Shown here one piece after another: positions 17,157-25,931 of a DNA stretch of 64,000 nt. How positions within the stretch are numbered: position 1 is the stretch's first letter; each line of letters opens with the position of its first letter. The stretch covers positions 744,001 to 808,000 of the forward strand of contig JAACMV010000020.1 in assembly GCA_010909725.1 (NCBI GenBank). Direction: 5' to 3'. A model generated the notes under the pieces. It searched no databases. It was not told the DNA's origin and was given only the letters and a program-made list of their open reading frames with translations. The translations under genes were made by a program, and so were the position numbers. The DNA is from Picochlorum sp. 'celeri' (Eukaryota; Chlorophyta; Trebouxiophyceae).

Positions 17157-18394
17157 CGATTAATAATTCATACTATTGAATTATATAGCGTGTAAGAGAT
17201 GAATAATCATTTGGTTTCACATAGTCCTGCCACTTGCAATCGATTTGACGCATCTCTGAAAGAGACTTGCAGAAGTAATCCTGTCATGAGTAAACCTACC
17301 CACATGGTGGAGACAACTCGCCAGGCCATGCATACATCAAAGCCCGTGTTTTGAGTACCATTTGTTCAGATGGTCACAACGTTCATCAGGGCCAATATCA
17401 TGATCACACATCGCTGGAGCTAGAATGTATCGTATCGAATGAGAACGTATCATTGTACTCTCATCACAAATCAACAGAAATGACACCTTCCTGAAGGATG
17501 ACACGAACAATGTATGGGTGATTTCTTCTTTCGGATCGACATCCAGAAGTATTTTTCTTGGGAAAAGCGAATCAACATCGGATCGTCTTGATCAAATGAG
17601 TTGATTCCAGTCAGCATGAATCACTCATTGGTCGACTGTCCCTGGAGGGAGGACATTGTGTTTTTGCTCTCGTCTTGAAAGCACAAATGAATATCCGCGC
17701 TTCCTGGTACCAATAGTAGTAAAATAGTAGAGTTAAATTTTATATAGGTATCATAGAAGGCAATATGTACGCTATAATGAGAGAGTCGCTCGGTGCAAGA
17801 ACGTGCACCACTGGTGAAACTGGGCCAGTTTCTGATAAGGTGGCTTGTCTTGAGGCCTTCCTGAACGACCAACAGAGCCCTTGTACAGATACTGTGGGGG
17901 GTAATAAAGAGTTACGACGGTGTATAGAATGTTTTCAAGTCCCTGTGTTCAGGCCCATAGAGGCAGAATGGTGTGACCCTCTCGGATACCTTGCTTCCAT
18001 CCGTCGCCAGGGAGAACTCATTGGGATGGCCAAGATAGTCCCGCCATCCCGCTGGGAGGCGCCCCTGATCAGATTGGAGTAAAATTCAAAACGAGAATTC
18101 AATCTTTTCATGAGATGCAATGGAAAGATACTGTCACAGAGGCCAGGCAATTTCGGGCAATGTTCAACGCATTCCAGGAATCCACCAGATGCAGCAAGAG
18201 TTGGAAAAAGCCCGTGTTTGTCGGACAGGAGATTGACCTGTACAAGCTCTACCGCGTTGTAGGGAAACGAGGTAGATGTTCTGAAGTTTGTGTTTTCAAA
18301 AACTTGATGCACAGTTACATGGCATTGTATACATTGAATTGACCTTTTTGACTGTTAACGTGGTGCATGGAACTCCATGCGGGAGAGGCCAAAT
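17157..18394. other. 1.2 kb region with only short uncertain frames
   Basis: No confident gene. Two plus-strand frames stand out: 17765-18082 (105 codons, seven Cys) and 18115-18342 (75 codons, three Cys). They might be exons of one small Cys-containing gene, but the junctions I tried do not keep frame. The 17157-17760 part shows nothing recognisable. Confidence 0.35.
17765..18082 (+). CDS. Possible small cysteine-containing protein
   Basis: A 105-codon frame from ATG with seven Cys, including C-I-E-C, and no hydrophobic signal peptide. It bears no visible similarity to the eight-Cys family next to it. It could be a single-exon gene, one exon of a longer gene continuing near 18160, or chance. 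No family recognised. Confidence 0.3.
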   Translation: MYAIMRESLGARTCTTGETGPVSDKVACLEAFLNDQQSPCTDTVGGNKELRRCIECFQVPVFRPIEAEWCDPLGYLASIRRQGELIGMAKIVPPSRWEAPLIRLE

Positions 18395-18924
18395 TTAATC
18401 ATCATATGTTGGCACCCAGGAGTTCAGAATGGATTCGACCTGGCCTCGGGCATCACCAGGAATATTGGGCAGCACAGAGTTTTGGCATTGAATTTGACAG
18501 TCGGCATCTATGTCACATGTGAAATTGATATCCAGCATGCCTCGCTGCTCAAAGTAGCATCTTGTAGTTCTCCCATCTTCAGTCCAGCACTCGAGCTTTG
18601 CACCATTGGCGAGATCTCGGCACTCAATGTCATCTCGCTCCCTACACACGCTCAAATAATAATGGTACGTCTCGGCATGTGTATCATTCACATTGGGTCA
18701 AGAAACCTACCATTCCCAGGCGCATTCTTCCGGACGAGGTCCAGGAGACGTTGAACACCTCCCTGTTTGCTGCAAAATCAAAGGCACATCTTATGAACAA
18801 ACCTCGATAGTCCATCTGCCGATGCATACCAACAAACCTGAAGAGTTCTGGCATTCACAAGAGCATCGGTGCACAACGCGTAGACAAAGGCTGCCAGCCA
18901 AGAAATAGTGAATGCCTTTTTCAT
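18395..18924 (-). CDS. Secreted eight-cysteine small protein, copy B (three exons)
   Basis: Diverged paralogue of copies A and C. Exons 18838-18924 (87 nt), 18711-18769 (59 nt) and 18395-18641 (247 nt), introns 68 and 69 nt, 130 residues. Signal peptide MKKAFTISWLAAFVYALC...VNARTLQ; the motif STSPGP-PEECAWEW spanning the second junction is conserved exactly. All eight Cys are kept while many other residues differ (for example CWTEDGRTTRCYF against CETESDGRYIECEF), which indicates selection on the disulfide frame. The region upstream to 19250 resembles the other copies' upstream DNA only weakly (tttcttggacaatcc). Function unknown. Confidence 0.8.
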
Positions 18925-19251
18925 ACTCTTGTGTGTCTTCAAAACCGTTTGCATGTGTACCTCGTGATTTTAATTACCTCTCAAATTGTATTGAAAGATC
19001 TCATTCTGTATGGATTTGTTGAAAAGATGCCGCACGGTGTGCAATTTCTTGGACAATCCTAATTTTGGGCATATTAAGATGATACTATTGATGCAGGTAT
19101 CAAAACATGGACATTCGTATGTGTGCGCTTCGTGCAAAAGATAATGTTTCACTCCTAAGGAGCAAGAGTTTATGGATGATTACATTCTATTGCATACATA
19201 GTATCCAACTTAATACTGTTGAATGTGCAAACGTTACAGTCAGGAGGCCTC
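18925..19251. other. Spacer upstream of copy B
   Basis: About 330 bp. A stretch near 19018-19060 (ttgaaaagatgccgcacggt, then tttcttggacaatcc) looks like a decayed version of the element upstream of copies A and C. No gene seen. Confidence 0.4.
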
Positions 19252-19264
19252 GAGATGTTCTTGA

Positions 19265-19810
19265 TCAGTCATCATATGGCACCCAGGCATTCAAAATAGA
19301 CTCCACCTGTCCTCGGTATGACTCGGGGATATTTTCGAGCGTCGAATTCTGACACTGGATTTGGCAATCAATGTCTACATCACATCTGAATTTGATCTCG
19401 AATTGCCTCGACTGTTCAAACTCGCACTCAATGTATCTTCCATCACTCTCAGTCTCACACTCCAGCTTGGTTCCATTGGCAAGACCTTTGCACTCGATTT
19501 CATCCCGTCTCCTACACACAATGCCTTGTCACACATGCTATAGAGTCTTAGAGCTTCTAGGATAACAACCTCACGTACCATTCCCAGGCGCATTCTTCAG
19601 GTTGAGGTCCAGGAGACGTTGAGCACCCCCCAAATTGCTGCACAAAGGTACATCACGCATATCATGGAATTGAAGCCACAGATCAGACTACACTTGCATC
19701 GATCGGGATGGAACTATACTCACCTGAAGGGTTCGAGCGTTTACAAGTGATAATGTGGCTAACGCGTACACAGCCACTGCCATACACGAGATGATCAAAG
19801 CCTTGTGCAT
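19265..19810 (-). CDS. Secreted eight-cysteine small protein, copy C (three exons)
   Basis: Near-identical twin of copy A: exons 19724-19810, 19579-19637 and 19265-19511. Three coding differences were counted against copy A: two silent, one changing residue 7 of the signal peptide from Met to Ile. The mature protein is unchanged. Signal peptide, eight Cys and both introns are intact, so this copy should be functional. Upstream DNA beyond 19970 differs from copy A and instead matches the region upstream of the 20.2 kb gene. Confidence 0.82.
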
Positions 19811-19919
19811 CGTCTCTTCAAAACTGTATCGTATTGTTTAGATGCCTGCTGTGTGTTTTAGATTTTACTTTGACGTTGCCGTTGATTGATGTTTCGACAA
19901 GAACACGGCACACGTGCCT

Positions 19920-19970
19920 GATCTGTCCAATGCAGTTTTCTTTCTTGGTCAACGATTCTCGGACCAATCA
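19920..19970 (-). promoter_or_regulatory. Shared upstream element of the cluster, copy C
   Basis: Same core as at 14350, 110 bp before the copy C start, ending ttctcggaccaatca. The second block (acatctgcaggacggcc) is missing here and the sequence jumps to a stretch matching 20803 onward. Confidence 0.6.
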
Positions 19971-20130
19971 ATGATATGAGAATAATGTTGCTTGATCAGC
20001 ATGTTGCTTGAAATTCGATTGTTTACGAGGAAGAAAGGCAAGTGCATTTACAGACTTAGACATAAATTGATAGTGCGTTTCGGGATGCTTGCCTATCTTC
20101 TTAGTAGTACAAGAGAGTATCGAATCTACT

Positions 20131-20195
20131 CTCTTCTCTCATACATTGCTCTGAACTTGATCAGAGACTCTCCTTGGAGACCGATGTCCTCTTCC
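20131..20195 (-). pseudogene. Orphaned 3' coding remnant of the truncated gene
   Basis: Near-identical to 20951-21020, which encodes the last ~20 residues and stop of the intact paralogue. Here it lies beyond a premature stop and is no longer translated. Confidence 0.7.
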
Positions 20196-20196
20196 T

Positions 20197-20646
20197 TTAT
20201 AATTCCGTTTTCCTGTAGGACAACATGAAATCTTCATCCTGAAACAGCATATACACGTAAAAGAGTATCCCTATAGCATACTCAATGCCATCTTCCACGA
20301 CATAGCAGGTGATGTGAGGGCATCTGGCCCCCTGTACCCCCTGACTGTCTGCATGCTTTCGAAATTTTTCAAAATAAGCAGAGGGACCTTCGATGGAACG
20401 ACCCTCGACGTCTGACGGGGTGACTTCACCGAGGAGTCTTTCTAATAATTCTTCGCCTGCCTTTCCGCAATCATATCCGTCAGGAATATTCGTACACGCG
20501 GATAGAACAGCATGCGCACAAGCAGATCGTGAGAGACCTGTCCGATTGTGAATAGCCTCGTACGAGAACGGCATATCACCAAGCACTGCCTTGGCAATCC
20601 CAATTGGGCTTGAATCTTGATCAGAAAGTGACACAATATCAGACAT
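20197..20646 (-). CDS. Unknown soluble protein, C-terminally truncated copy
   Basis: Starts at MSDIVSLSDQ like its intact neighbour at 20951-21574 and is about 85-90% identical over the first 145 residues. About 123 bp corresponding to 21021-21143 has been replaced by about 13 bp (20196-20208), so the frame ends early in ...SYRKTEL, 149 residues against 207. An upstream extension of the frame to 20727 is ignored because the paralogue has a stop-free match only from MSDIV. No signal peptide or membrane helix, no known domain. Whether the shortened protein is made is unknown; the upstream element is intact. Confidence 0.6.
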   Translation of the reverse strand: MSDIVSLSDQDSSPIGIAKAVLGDMPFSYEAIHNRTGLSRSACAHAVLSACTNIPDGYDCGKAGEELLERLLGEVTPSDVEGRSIEGPSAYFEKFRKHADSQGVQGARCPHITCYVVEDGIEYAIGILFYVYMLFQDEDFMLSYRKTEL

Positions 20647-20698
20647 GATTGAAATTTGAAATAATTCTGGGTTGCAAAGGAGAAGGGGACACCAGCTT

Positions 20699-20780
20699 GA
20701 TCTGTCCAATGCTGTTTTCTTGGTCAACGATTCTCGGACCGATCACTGTAGTTGTGCACATCTGCAGGACGGCCCAGTGT
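20699..20780 (-). promoter_or_regulatory. Shared upstream element, truncated-gene copy
   Basis: Core gatctgtccaatgctgtttt, cttggtcaacgattctcgga, then acatctgcaggacggccc, as upstream of the eight-Cys copy A. It begins 53 bp before the start codon, closer than in the eight-Cys genes. Confidence 0.6.
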
Positions 20781-20950
20781 AGCCACAGGCTTTTGTATGA
20801 GAAATATGAGAATGATGTTGCTTGATCAGCATGTTGCTTGAAATTCGATTGTTTGCGAGGAAGAAAGGCAAGTGCATTTACAGACTTAGACATAAATTGA
20901 TAGTACGTTCGGGATGCTTGCCTTCTTAGTAGTACAAGAGACTATCGAAT

Positions 20951-21574
20951 CTACTCTCTTCTCTCATACATTGCTCTGAACTTGATCAGAGACTCTCCTT
21001 GGAGACCCATGTCCTCTTCCAGCATCTCCATGTCTCGGTTGCACCGATAACCTGCCTTGTAAGCAGCACATTCTTCTTGCACAAATTCTCCTAATTCAGC
21101 ATCTGTATAGGAGATGGCCCTTCCATCAGATTCAAATTCATATTTCCTGTAGGACGACATGAAATCCTTATCCTGAAACAGCATATACACGTAAAAGAGT
21201 ATCCCTATAGCATACTCAATGCCATCTTCCACGACATAGCAGGTGATACGAGGGAACCCCTTTACCCCCTGACTCTCTGCATACTTTCGAAATTTTTGAA
21301 TATAAACAGAGGGACCTTCGATAGAACGACCCTCGACGTCTGACGGGGTGGCTTCACCGAAGAGTCTTTCTAATAATTTTTCGCCCGCCTTTCCGTAATC
21401 ATATCCGTCAGGAATATTCGTACACGCGGATAGAACAGCATGCGCACAAGCAGATCGTGAGAGACCTGTCCGATTGTGAATAGCCTCGTACGAGAACGGC
21501 ATATCACCAAGCACTGCCTTGGCAATCCCAATTGGGCTTCCATCTTGATCAGAAAGTGACACAATATCAGACAT
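20951..21574 (-). CDS. Unknown soluble protein, full-length copy
   Basis: 207 residues from ATG (MSDIVSLSDQDGSPIG). No signal peptide or obvious membrane helix; a modestly hydrophobic stretch (AIGILFYVYMLF, about 135-146) sits mid-protein. Seven or so Cys, mostly near CAHAVLSAC and in the acidic C-terminal region (EECAAYKAGYRC). Single exon, unlike the eight-Cys genes. I do not recognise the family. It shares its upstream element with the secreted eight-Cys genes, which links it to whatever process they serve. Codon texture does not look foreign. Confidence 0.7.
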   Translation of the reverse strand: MSDIVSLSDQDGSPIGIAKAVLGDMPFSYEAIHNRTGLSRSACAHAVLSACTNIPDGYDYGKAGEKLLERLFGEATPSDVEGRSIEGPSVYIQKFRKYAESQGVKGFPRITCYVVEDGIEYAIGILFYVYMLFQDKDFMSSYRKYEFESDGRAISYTDAELGEFVQEECAAYKAGYRCNRDMEMLEEDMGLQGESLIKFRAMYERRE

Positions 21575-21618
21575 GATTGAAATTTGAAATAATTCTGGTG
21601 TACAGGGGACACCAGCTT

Positions 21619-21661
21619 GATCTGTCCAGTTTTCTTGGTCAACAGATTCTCGGACCGATCA
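21619..21661 (-). promoter_or_regulatory. Shared upstream element, full-length-gene copy
   Basis: Variant gatctgtccagttttcttgg followed by tcaacagattctcggaccga, 45 bp before the start codon. It lacks the 4-bp repeat of the A/C copies and the second block. Confidence 0.55.
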
Positions 21662-21836
21662 ATGGCGTAGATCTCCAAAATGTATTTAATTCCGTAGTGG
21701 AGCAATTAGAAAAGCAAAGAATGAACTCATCAGTAATTCTCTGTCGTTTGTCGACATGAACATTTCATTATTTTATCATTGATTAACTCGGTACATCTGA
21801 ATACATATATTCATCACGAAACATATCTGTCGTGTA

Positions 21837-22634
21837 ATGCAGAATTCGACAGGCAATCTTCGTTGTGGTGGAGAAAGCACTCCTTGCCAAACAAGGACAC
21901 GTGACGTGACATGTCGACCTGTCGTTCAGAGAAGGCATGTGCTTCGAGATGCAGTACTAAGTGTCCCTGCTGTATCGCTGGCGTATCAGGCTGTCGTAGA
22001 ACAGCTTGCAATGAGTGGTGGACAAGGCTCCATGCATGCACGAAGGATGGCGTTTTCTGATGCCGTTCAAGGGATGACGGCGGGTCGAATTCCCGGAATC
22101 ACTGGACCGGATGCAGAGGGAAGATTCACGTATACGAGACCAGAAGGAAAGGCTGGATCTCATGGTGTTGGATGGTCAGAGCTGCCAAAATACAGATTCA
22201 CAGTGCCACAAGGATGGGAGGAGAAGCCCGTGAGTATAGCGGATTTGGGTGGTACAGAGATTGATTTGAGATTTGAAAACCCAGATGAAGGAAGCTTGCA
22301 GGTCGTCGTCGCACCTGTTTTGAGGTTTATGGATGTTGGGTACAATGCCAACGTGACGATTGAAAATATTGGTCCTCCAGATAAGATTATTGCTGGTTTC
22401 GCTCCCGAGCTGTATGGATCACCACTGAAAGATGACGATGTCATGGAGACGGAGGTGGAGGTGGTGGATGGGTTGACGTATTATCGATGGTATGTCAAAC
22501 CACATCATTTAGTCTCTGCCACTGCTGTTGGCAACAGGTTAATCATTGTCTCGACCACGTCGAATTCTAGGCAATGGAGAAGAGGCCAGGATAATTTAAA
22601 ACGCATCCAAAAGAGTTTTAAAGTATTAAGTTAA
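21837..22634 (+). CDS. PsbP-domain protein, probably thylakoid lumen
   Basis: 265 residues. The C-terminal 170 residues form a PsbP-type domain: GWSELPKYRFTVPQGWEEK, DLRFENPDEGSLQVVVAP, and the closing RRGQDNLKRIQKSFKVL are typical. The N terminus has a basic chloroplast-type region followed by RRHVL and a mild hydrophobic segment with Ala-rich end, consistent with a bipartite plastid/thylakoid signal using the Tat route. PsbP-domain (PPD) proteins support photosystem assembly or NDH complexes; this one is not the oxygen-evolving PsbP itself as far as I can see. It shows that the organism has a plastid, probably photosynthetic. Confidence 0.85.
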   Translation: MQNSTGNLRCGGESTPCQTRTRDVTCRPVVQRRHVLRDAVLSVPAVSLAYQAVVEQLAMSGGQGSMHARRMAFSDAVQGMTAGRIPGITGPDAEGRFTYTRPEGKAGSHGVGWSELPKYRFTVPQGWEEKPVSIADLGGTEIDLRFENPDEGSLQVVVAPVLRFMDVGYNANVTIENIGPPDKIIAGFAPELYGSPLKDDDVMETEVEVVDGLTYYRWYVKPHHLVSATAVGNRLIIVSTTSNSRQWRRGQDNLKRIQKSFKVLS

Positions 22635-22671
22635 TTATATATGAGCTGATCGATCGAGTTGGTGTAATTGC

Positions 22672-24258
22672 ATGTCCCGAATACACTTTTGCTACTCGGT
22701 CACTTTTGGAGGGCATTCGGCGATTCGAATGAATATGACATCTGCGCTGATTTCTTGTATTAAAGGTCGATCTATTGTCAAAGGCATTCTGCCTCCCGTG
22801 GGACTTGGGTATTCGACAAGTCGACATGCCAACAAGACGTGCATTTTCTCTTGCTCGGCCCTGTCGATGCAGGGGGAAGCAGAGAGCGTGAAGGAGAAGC
22901 GTCTAGGGAAGAGAAAAGTTGCATTGTTTGTTGGGTATGAAGGGACTCGGTATAGAGGGCTTCAGATTCAGCCATCACAGCGGGGTGCTGAGTGGGCAGC
23001 ACAGGTCCCATCGTTGACTGTAGAGGATGTTTTGGAGGACGCAATCTACAAATCGGGTGGTATTTTAGAGTCTAATAGGGGGTCTTTAGGTAAAATTGGG
23101 TGGTGTAGGTCCAGTCGGACTGATAAACGGGTGCATAGTTTGTCTACAGTCATCTCTCTCAAGTTGGAATGTGATCCAGAGGTGTTTGAATCAGAGCCTG
23201 ATGGTGCATCAATTGTGTCTGGTATTAATGCACACTTGCCAGATGATGTTATGGTGTTTTCGGTACAGCGTGTGGTGAAGAGTTTTGATGCGCGCCGAGA
23301 GTGTATTCGGCGGTATTATGAATACTATATACCAGTGTCGTTTCTTAGCTTGGCCAAGAGGGAGGCTGCTGGGAGCATTGATGATGTTATAGATCGGTTG
23401 GGAGATGCTTGGAGGTCATATGAAGGGTATCACGCATTTCATAACTTTACAAAGCGGCGATTATATCGACAGAAGAGGCACTCTGGGCAGCAAAGCAGTG
23501 TTACCAGCAGTAGTGATGATGGTGATGATGATGATGATGATGATACCAGAGAAGATACTGAAGACCATGATGCTGTGCATGATACCTCCGAGAGAGCTAA
23601 AGGAAGGATTACATTCGAATGGAAAGACGAGAGAGATGATAACGACCCGATAGTGCGATCGCATTATCGATATGTAGAGGACTGCACGTCAAGCAATGGG
23701 TTGGTTGAACTTGTAGAGCATGGTGGTGTGCCGTGCGTCAAACTTGCTGTATGCGGTGGGTCGTTCATGCTCCATCAAATACGGCATATGGTTGCGGGAG
23801 CAGTCATGGTTGGATTAGGAATTATTCCTCCAGAACTCTTGAGGGCTGCCGTTGCCCCACCTGTGAGGATGAATCTACCACGTGCTCCTCCTGGTACGCT
23901 CGTCTTGCGCGATGCGGACTTTGGCAAATTTCGGAAGAGTTATGATGGGAAGCCATCTCCTACACAACGCGCATCTGGCGATTCACTGATTCTCTTGGAC
24001 GGGGGTGTGGAGCGACAGCGAGAATTTGCCTCACGCATCTTGTATCCAGGCCTGAATGAACAACTCCAGCATGAAGATTGGGAGCAATGGCATGAGCAGC
24101 TTTCTCTTGTACATTATGATGAAACTATGGCCGAGTATGTCGTGCGAAAGAGTGAGGAATGGTTTGAAAGGCGCGATGCATTGAAAGAGGAACGCCGACA
24201 AAAAAGGGCTGAACGGGAAGCACGATTGTTTGGCAGCGAAAATACGTCTGATGACTGA
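22672..24258 (+). CDS. tRNA pseudouridine synthase, TruA/PUS1 family
   Basis: 528 residues. The TruA fold is seen from FVGYEGTRYRGLQ (about 87) through the catalytic loop SRTDKRVHS with Asp 151, INAHLPDDV, FDARRECIRRYYEYY, and GGSFMLHQIRHMVAGAVMVG. PUS1-type enzymes isomerise uridines at positions such as 27/28 in tRNA and also act on other RNAs. A (GAT)n-derived poly-Asp insertion (DDGDDDDDDDT, near 285) sits in the usual eukaryotic insertion loop. The N-terminal 65 residues look like an organelle presequence, but later in-frame ATGs could give a nuclear form. It converges with the ferroportin gene, stops 11 bp apart. Confidence 0.9.
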   Translation: MSRIHFCYSVTFGGHSAIRMNMTSALISCIKGRSIVKGILPPVGLGYSTSRHANKTCIFSCSALSMQGEAESVKEKRLGKRKVALFVGYEGTRYRGLQIQPSQRGAEWAAQVPSLTVEDVLEDAIYKSGGILESNRGSLGKIGWCRSSRTDKRVHSLSTVISLKLECDPEVFESEPDGASIVSGINAHLPDDVMVFSVQRVVKSFDARRECIRRYYEYYIPVSFLSLAKREAAGSIDDVIDRLGDAWRSYEGYHAFHNFTKRRLYRQKRHSGQQSSVTSSSDDGDDDDDDDTREDTEDHDAVHDTSERAKGRITFEWKDERDDNDPIVRSHYRYVEDCTSSNGLVELVEHGGVPCVKLAVCGGSFMLHQIRHMVAGAVMVGLGIIPPELLRAAVAPPVRMNLPRAPPGTLVLRDADFGKFRKSYDGKPSPTQRASGDSLILLDGGVERQREFASRILYPGLNEQLQHEDWEQWHEQLSLVHYDETMAEYVVRKSEEWFERRDALKEERRQKRAEREARLFGSENTSDD

Positions 24259-24268
24259 TCCGCATGTA

Positions 24269-25612
24269 TTACTTATGTTGCATTAATTCAACAGATTCTT
24301 CTTCGTCTTCATGATTGTGTTTCCTATACCCGACAAAGGTGGCGATGCTTGCCACAACAACAACTAGAGTCGACCCTAACATCAGTACCTCAAAATGATG
24401 TGGATTCGAAAAGACCATCGTCATGACGTACGCCACTGTTTGAAAACCACTCTGAAACGCATTTTGTATACCAAATATGGCTCCTACACTGTCTTTGGAA
24501 CTCTCGAGCTGCATGATTTGATTCACAGAGAGATCAAACAACCACAAGAAGAACCTGGACAGGGATAAAAAGAGTAGCAGTGACATCTCTGCGGCCTTGC
24601 CGAACTGATCACCAACCCACACAATGGGCACAACAGCTAATGCAATACAAATACACTGGCCACAAATGGCAAAAAGAGCACTTTTCGGCAATCCCCATCT
24701 GGTACTCGCATAGGGAAAGAACACAGTGGCACCAACCCCCAGTGCAGCCCCTATTCCTCTAAATATAGATAATACAGATTCCCCTAGACCTCTCCATGCA
24801 AGATATCCAGTCATAATAGTCCCAAAAGACATGACCGTGAGGTACACAAGAGCAAGCGATGCTGAATACCACACACAATCCTGCTTGAGATACAATGTCA
24901 GACCAGCAGCCATGGATGATGCCTGCGTTTCTGCAGGCCTTTCATGTGACGGCGAGGCTCGACGCAAATTCTCCTCATATATCATTGCACGCTGTAAGAA
25001 ATAACATTCAAGAACGAATGACCCTACATTGAACCCACAAAGACATACAAGACAGGTGAGATATCCCTGGGATTCAATCAGTATCCCCACCAAAATAGGA
25101 CTGGCAATAAGTGATACAAGATCAATCCTCTTCATGATTGCATTCACACTGGAGAGCATGGCGACATCTTCCCCACATAATGCTTTTGTCCATCCCCTTT
25201 CGACACTAATTGTTGCCCCCATGGCACCAAGACTCGACAGGCATGCAGCCATGATACTCATAGACACAACGATATAATCCCCCACAGAATCATGCTCTGA
25301 CCGAGACAGAAGAATATAAAACCCAATAGAGGCGACAAATATACCAACATTCTGCCCCAGATACATGACGCATGCCCCCTTCAACCTCTCCAGTGAATCA
25401 ACAAGAATGCCAAGGTGGGATGATGCAAGGGACACCACCAAAGAATCAAGCAAGCCAAACAAGGCCACCATGAAAAGAGAGTCATTGTACACTTTGATCA
25501 GGATGAGCCCAATCAAGAACTCAAACGCCCTCTCCCCAGCCGTGGACAGTGCATGGGACCCATACAATAACATAGCAGCAGGACAGGAGTGTGTCTTCAT
25601 ACTGCTTGCCAT
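24269..25612 (-). CDS. Ferroportin/IREG (SLC40) iron exporter
   Basis: 447 residues from the first plausible ATG. The SLC40 start YGSHALSTAGERAFEF matches the family's first helix motif (S-H-F-L-S-T-W-G). NAIMKRIDLVSLIASPILVG and LFDLSVNQIMQ are further diagnostic segments. About eleven to twelve hydrophobic helices. Ferroportins export Fe2+ (and Co/Ni in plants) from cytosol or into vacuole or plastid. The frame is open upstream to about 25825 but without ATG, so this start is the conservative choice. The cytosolic loop near residues 230-250 is short and charged. Confidence 0.88.
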   Translation of the reverse strand: MASSMKTHSCPAAMLLYGSHALSTAGERAFEFLIGLILIKVYNDSLFMVALFGLLDSLVVSLASSHLGILVDSLERLKGACVMYLGQNVGIFVASIGFYILLSRSEHDSVGDYIVVSMSIMAACLSSLGAMGATISVERGWTKALCGEDVAMLSSVNAIMKRIDLVSLIASPILVGILIESQGYLTCLVCLCGFNVGSFVLECYFLQRAMIYEENLRRASPSHERPAETQASSMAAGLTLYLKQDCVWYSASLALVYLTVMSFGTIMTGYLAWRGLGESVLSIFRGIGAALGVGATVFFPYASTRWGLPKSALFAICGQCICIALAVVPIVWVGDQFGKAAEMSLLLFLSLSRFFLWLFDLSVNQIMQLESSKDSVGAIFGIQNAFQSGFQTVAYVMTMVFSNPHHFEVLMLGSTLVVVVASIATFVGYRKHNHEDEEESVELMQHK

Positions 25613-25931
25613 ATACGTTCCTGCATTGCCATTGCATACTCCCACTATTGCATCCTGTGTAGGAATGGATTGATCTATATATATGGAAGAATATTTTGAG
25701 GACCAAGTTTCGGCCTGCAAGTATCCTTGGCACTCAACGTTGAGTCCTGGAAGGAATTGTTCATAATGTTTTATATACGGCAGTAGCCCATCCGCTTGGC
25801 GAATGCAATGCCTCTATTACGGCGTAAAACTCGCATTGTGACTACATTCTTTGAACTAAAACTAAATTTAGGAAAAGAAAGCGCACTGCCTGGATCAGTA
25901 TCATCTGTGGTAGTGGGCGTCGTGTCGTATC
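25613..25931. other. Shared promoter region of divergent ferroportin and LepA genes
   Basis: About 320 bp. The left 200 bp is open in the ferroportin frame but lacks an ATG, so it is either leader or a missed exon. A palindromic caacgttgag lies near 25736. No other gene seen. Confidence 0.4.

Larger units (their letters stand above)
19252..19970. repeat. Duplicated block, copy 2 (about 719 bp)
   Basis: Direct-orientation partner of 13682-14400, offset exactly 5570 bp with no internal insertions or deletions. Introns are as well conserved as exons, so the duplication or a conversion event is recent. Confidence 0.92.
19971..20745. repeat. Tandem duplication, left unit
   Basis: Matches 20803-21661 in direct orientation (for example gttgcttgatcagcatgttg and ttcgattgtttacgaggaag), with small indels and one internal loss of about 120 bp. 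Each unit contains one gene of the soluble family plus its upstream element. Confidence 0.85.
20803..21661. repeat. Tandem duplication, right unit
   Basis: Partner of 19971-20745. The right unit holds the full-length gene, so the left unit is the one that lost sequence. Confidence 0.85.

Noticed and set aside
20646..20727. N-terminal extension of the truncated soluble protein
   Set aside because: The frame is open, but the paralogue starts at MSDIV and the extension overlaps the shared upstream element.
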